From Parapristionchus giblindavisi (taxonomy: Eukaryota > Nematoda > Chromadorea > Rhabditida > Diplogasteridae): a stretch of DNA of 64,000 bases. Shown here in pieces: positions 59,261-64,000 of the stretch. The notes under the pieces were generated by a model that was not told the DNA's origin, did not search any database, and was given only the letters and a program-made list of their open reading frames with translations. How positions within the stretch are numbered: the stretch's first letter is position 1; every line of letters starts with the position of its first letter. The translations under genes were made by a program, and so were the position numbers. The DNA lies in contig CALSFV010000035.1 in NCBI GenBank assembly GCA_943737045.1, positions 372,001 to 436,000 on the forward strand. Direction: 5' to 3'.

Positions 59261-61186
59261 ATGTCAAACTGTAATCTTCTGTTGATTCCACAATGTCCAA
59301 AGTACAAAAGTAGCTTTCACTCTGATAAGACCAAAAGAATACCTGACATGAAAAATTTTCTGCTAGACCCAGCGTGTCATATACCAAACGAAAGAGCAAA
59401 AAATTCTGAGTATTTTGCAACGTTCCATGTTAAACAACGGCCGCTCCAGCCGAATTAACAACATTGAGCCATGCATTTTTAGCATTACAGAATTCGTGAC
59501 ACGCCAATATTTAATCTAAACTCATCGTAGCATATACCACGTGAAAGAGCAAAAAATTCTGAACAATCTACACTTCAGTTCATGTCAAACTGTAATCTTG
59601 TGTTGATTCCACAATGCCCAAAGTACAAAAGTAGCTTTCACTCTGATAAGAGCAAAAGAATACCTGACATGAAAAATTTTCTGCTAGACCCAGCGTGTCA
59701 TATACCAAACGAAAGAGCAAAAAATTCTGAGTATTTTGCTCGTTCCCATGTTGAACAACGGCCGCTCCAGCCGAATTAACAACATTGAACCATGCATTTT
59801 TAGCATTACAGAATTCGTGACACGCCAATATTTAATCTAAACTCATCGTAGCATATACCACGTGAAAGAGCAAAACATTCTGAATAATCTACACTTCATT
59901 TCATGTCAAACTGTAATCTTGTGTTGATTCCACAATGCCCAAAGTACAAAAGTAGCTTTCACTCTGATAAGAGCAAAAGAATACCTGACATGAAAAATTT
60001 TCTGCTAGACCCAGCGTGTCATATACCAAACGAAAGAGCAAAAAATTCTGAGTATTTTGCAACGTTCCATGTTGAACAACGGCCGCTCCAGCCGAATTAA
60101 CAACATTGAACCATGCATTTTTAGCATTACAGAATTCGTGACACGCCAATATTTAATCTAAACTCATCGTAGCATATACCACGTGAAAGAGCAAAAAATG
60201 CTGAATAATCTACACTTCAGTTCATGTCAAACTGTAATCTTGTGTTGATTCCACAATGCCCAAAGTACAAAAGTAGCTTTCACTCTGATAAGACCAAAAG
60301 AATACCTGACATGAAAAATTTTCTGCTAGACCCAGCGTGTCATATACCAAACGAAAGAGCAAAAAATTCTGAGTATTTTGCAACGTTCCATGTTAAACAA
60401 CGGCCGCTCCAGCCGAATTAACAACATTGAGCCATGCATTTTTAGCATTACAGAATTCGTGACACGCCAATATTTAATCTAAACTCATCGTAGCATATAC
60501 CACGTGAAAGAGCAAAAAATTCTGAACAATCTACACTTCAGTTCATGTCAAACTGTAATCTTGTGTTGATTCCACAATGCCCAAAGTACAAAAGTAGCTT
60601 TCACTCTGATAAGAGCAAAAGAATACCTGACATGAAAAATTTTCTGCTAGACCCAGCGTGTCATATACCAAACGAAAGAGCAAAAAATTCTGAGTATTTT
60701 GCTCGTTCCCATGTTGAACAACGGCCGCTCCAGCCGAATTAACAACATTGAACCATGCATTTTTAGCATTACAGAATTCGTGACACGCCAATATTTAATC
60801 TAAACTCATCGTAGCATATACCACGTGAAAGAGCAAAACATTCTGAATAATCTACACTTCAGTTCATGTCAAACTGTAATCTTGTGTTGATTCCACAATG
60901 CCCAAAGTACAAAAGTAGCTTTCACTCTGATAAGAGCAAAAGAATACCTGACATGAAAAATTTTCTGCTAGACCCAGCGTGTCATATACCAAACGAAAGA
61001 GCAAAAAATTCTGAGTATTTTGCAACGTTCCATGTTGAACAACGGCCGCTCCAGCCGAATTAACAACATTGAACCATGCATTTTTAGCATTACAGAATTC
61101 GTGACACGCCAATATTTAATCTAAACTCATCGTAGCATATACCACGTGAAAGAGCAAAAAATTCTGAATAATCTACACTTCAGTTC
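59261..61186 (+). repeat. 3-monomer (963-bp) higher-order repeat, two copies
   Basis: 59261-60223 and 60224-61186 correspond, with CATGTTAAACAACGG near 59427 and 60390, TTGAGCC near 59465 and 60428, and TTTTGCTCG next to ATAAGAGC in the second monomer of each. Confidence 0.85.
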
Positions 61187-64000
61187 ATGTCAAACTGTAA
61201 TCTTGTGTTGATTCCACAATGCCCAAAGTACAAAAGTAGCTTTCACTCTGATAAGACCAAAAGAATACCTGACATGAAAAATTTTCTGCTAGACCCAGCG
61301 TGTCATATACCAAACGAAAGAGCAAAAAATTCTGAGTATTTTGCTCGTTCCCATGTTGAACAACGGCCGCTCCAGCCGAATTAACAACATTGAACCATGC
61401 ATTATTAGCATTAAAAATTCGTGACACGCCAATATTTAATCTAAACTTATCGTAGCATATACCACGTGAAAGAGCAAAAAATTCTGAATAATCTACACTT
61501 CAGTTCATGTCAAACTGTAATCTTGTGTTGATTCCACAATGCCCAAAGTACAAAAGTAGCTTTCACTCTGATAAGACCAAAAGAATACCTGACATGAAAA
61601 ATTTTCTGCTAGACCCAGCGTGCCATATACCAAACGAAAGAGCAAAAAATTCTGAGTATTTTGCAACGTTCCATGTTGAACAACGGCCGCTCCAGCCGAA
61701 TTAACAACATTGAACCATGCATTTTTAGCATTAAAGAATTCGTGACACGCCAATATTTAATCTAAACTTATCGTAGCATATACCACGTGAAAGAGCAAAA
61801 AATTCTGAATAATCTACACTTCAGTTCATGTCAAACTGTAATCTTGTGTTGATTCCACAATGCCCAAAGTACAAAAGTAGCTTTCACTCTGATAAGACCA
61901 AAAGAATACCTGACATGAAAAATTTTCTGCTAGACCCAGCGTGTCATATACCAAACGAAAGAGCAAAAAATTCTGAGTATTTTGCAACGTTCCATGTTGA
62001 ACAACGGCCGCTCCAGCCGAATTAACAACATTGAACCATGCATTTTTAGCATTAAATAAATCGTGACACGCCAATATTTAATCTAAACTTATCGTAGCAT
62101 ATACCACGTGAAAGAGCAAAAAATTCTGAATAATCTACACTTCAGTTCATGTCAAACTGTAATCTTGTGTTGATTCCACAATGCCCAAAGTACAAAAGTA
62201 GCTTTCACTCTGATAAGACCAAAAGAATACCTGACATGAAAAATTTTCTGCTAGACCCAGCGTGCCATATACCAAACGAAAGAGCAAAAAATTCTGAGTA
62301 TTTTGCAACGTTCCATGTTGAACAACGGCCGCTCCAGCCGAATTAACAACATTGAACCATGCATTTTTAGCATTAAAGAATTCGTGACACGCCAATATTT
62401 AATCTAAACTTATCGTAGCATATACCACGTGAAAGAGCAAAAAATTCTGAATAATCTACACTTCAGTTCATGTCAAACTGTAATCTTCTGTTGATTCCAC
62501 AATGTCCAAAGTACAAAAGTAGCTTTCACTCTGATAAGACCAAAAGAATACCTGACATGAAAAATTTTCTGCTAGACCCAGCGTGTCATATACCAAACGA
62601 AAGAGCAAAAAATTCTGAGTATTTTGCAACGTTCCATGTTGAACAACGGCCGCTCCAGCCGAATTAACAACATTGAACCATGCATTTTTAGCATTACAGA
62701 ATTCGTGACACGCCAATATTTAATCTAAACTCATCGTAGCATATACCACGTGAAAGAGCAAAAAATTCTGAATAATCTACACTTCAGTTCATGTCAAACT
62801 GTAATCTTGTGTTGATTCCACAATGCCCAAAGTACAAAAGTAGCTTTCACTCTGATAAGAGCAAAAGAATACCTGACATGAAAAATTTTCTGCTAGACCC
62901 AGCGTGTCATATACCAAACGAAAGAGCAAAAAATTCTGAGTATTTTGCTCGTTCCCATGTTGAACAACGGCCGCTCCAGCCGAATTAACAACATTGAACC
63001 ATGCATTTTTGGCATTAAAGAATTCGTGACACGCCAATATTTAATCTAAACTCATCGTAGCATATACCACGTGAAAGAGCAAAAAATTCTGAATAATCTA
63101 CACTTCAGTTCATGTCAAACTGTAATCTTGTGTTGATTCCACAATGCCCAAAGTACAAAAGTAGCTTTCACTCTGATAAGACCAAAAGAATACCTGACAT
63201 GAAAAATTTTCTGCTAGACCCAGCGTGTCATATACCAAACGAAAGAGCAAAAAATTCTGAGTATTTTGCTCGTTCCCATGTTGAACAACGGCCGCTCCAG
63301 CCGAATTAACAACATTGAACCATGCATTATTAGCATTAAAAAATTCGTGACACGCCAATATTTAATCTAAACTTATCGTAGCATATACCACGTGAAAGAG
63401 CTAAAAATTCTGAATAATCTACACTTCAGTTCATGTCAAACTGTAATCTTGTGTTGATTCCACAATGCCCAAAGTACAAAAGTAGCTTTCACTCTGATAA
63501 GACCAAAAGAATACCTGACATGAAAAATTTTCTGCTAGACCCAGCGTGCCATATACCAAACGAAAGAGCAAAAAATTCTGAGTATTTTGCAACGTTCCAT
63601 GTTGAACAACGGCCGCTCCAGCCGAATTAACAACATTGAACCATGCATTTTTAGCATTAAAGAATTCGTGACACGCCAATATTTAATCTAAACTTATCGT
63701 AGCATATACCACGTGAAAGAGCAAAAAATTCTGAATAATCTACACTTCAGTTCATGTCAAACTGTAATCTTGTGTTGATTCCACAATGCCCAAAGTACAA
63801 AAGTAGCTTTCACTCTGATAAGACCAAAAGAATACCTGACATGAAAAATTTTCTGCTAGACCCAGCGTGTCATATACCAAACGAAAGAGCAAAAAATTCT
63901 GAGTATTTTGCAACGTTCCATGTTGAACAACGGCCGCTCCAGCCGAATTAACAACATTGAACCATGCATTTTTAGCATTAAAGAAATCGTGACACGCCAA
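61185..64000 (+). repeat. 6-monomer segment repeated with spacing about 1925 bp
   Basis: The rare CATTATTAGCATTAAAA variant occurs near 61401 and 63326, and the following GCGTGCCATATACC and AAATAAATCG/AAGAAATCG monomers follow in the same order. The second copy is cut by the window end. Confidence 0.75.

Larger units (their letters stand above)
51296..64000 (+). repeat. 321-bp satellite array, block 5
   Basis: Satellite resumes with ACCAAAAGAATACC exactly where block 4 stopped and runs off the window end. All copies are type B. Markers common here and rarer elsewhere are ATAAGAGCAAAAG, AACTCATCG, AGCATTACAGAATTC, TTGAGCC and CTGAACAATC. One monomer near 61400 has the short variant CATTATTAGCATTAAAAATTC. 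Confidence 0.98.

Overview
The window is almost entirely one tandem satellite array from a eukaryotic, probably invertebrate animal, genome. The reasons are a 321-bp AT-rich monomer repeated in one orientation across all 64 kb, an intact APE-type LINE with CR1/L2/Jockey-like features, TIR DNA transposons, GT-AG split exon candidates and Pol III A/B boxes. A nematode or arthropod is plausible (one acceptor reads TTTTCAG), but the lineage cannot be fixed from this sequence. No ordinary single-copy host gene is convincingly present, and the array runs off both ends.

Layout: satellite block 1 (1-14745); an 868-bp fold-back element with 398-bp arms, each arm holding a tRNA-like Pol III promoter (14746-15613); satellite block 2, about four monomers (15614-16900); a 1790-bp hAT-like fold-back element with an 8-bp target duplication (16901-18690); satellite block 3 (18691-43412); a 2845-bp TIR element with a TA duplication that carries spliced gene fragments and a minisatellite (43413-46257); satellite block 4 (46258-47175); a full-length LINE of about 4.1 kb (47176-51295); satellite block 5 (51296-64000).

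The satellite has internal history. The 321-bp monomer is itself an old head-to-tail dimer of diverged 168-bp and 153-bp halves. Two monomer types, A and B, alternate on the left (to about 30.8 kb), and only B or hybrids remain on the right. Several higher-order repeats are visible: 3-mers of 963/965 bp, 4-mers of 1284/1285 bp, a 5-mer of 1605 bp, a 10-mer of 3213 bp, and a 1116-bp unit that includes a 153-bp half monomer. Six half monomers share the same junction and base change, so they trace to one deletion between the internal repeats. One A/B hybrid monomer marks an unequal exchange.

The short 61-104 aa open frames that recur on both strands in every monomer are by-products of the repeat and are not annotated as genes. 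The only well supported protein-coding genes are LINE ORF1 and ORF2. ORF2 has no ATG ahead of its endonuclease domain, so it must be translated in some coupled or non-AUG way. The items most worth a second look are the fold-back element with convergent Pol III promoters, the TIR element with captured exons, and the clustering of three of the four insertions within about 17 bp of the same monomer position.
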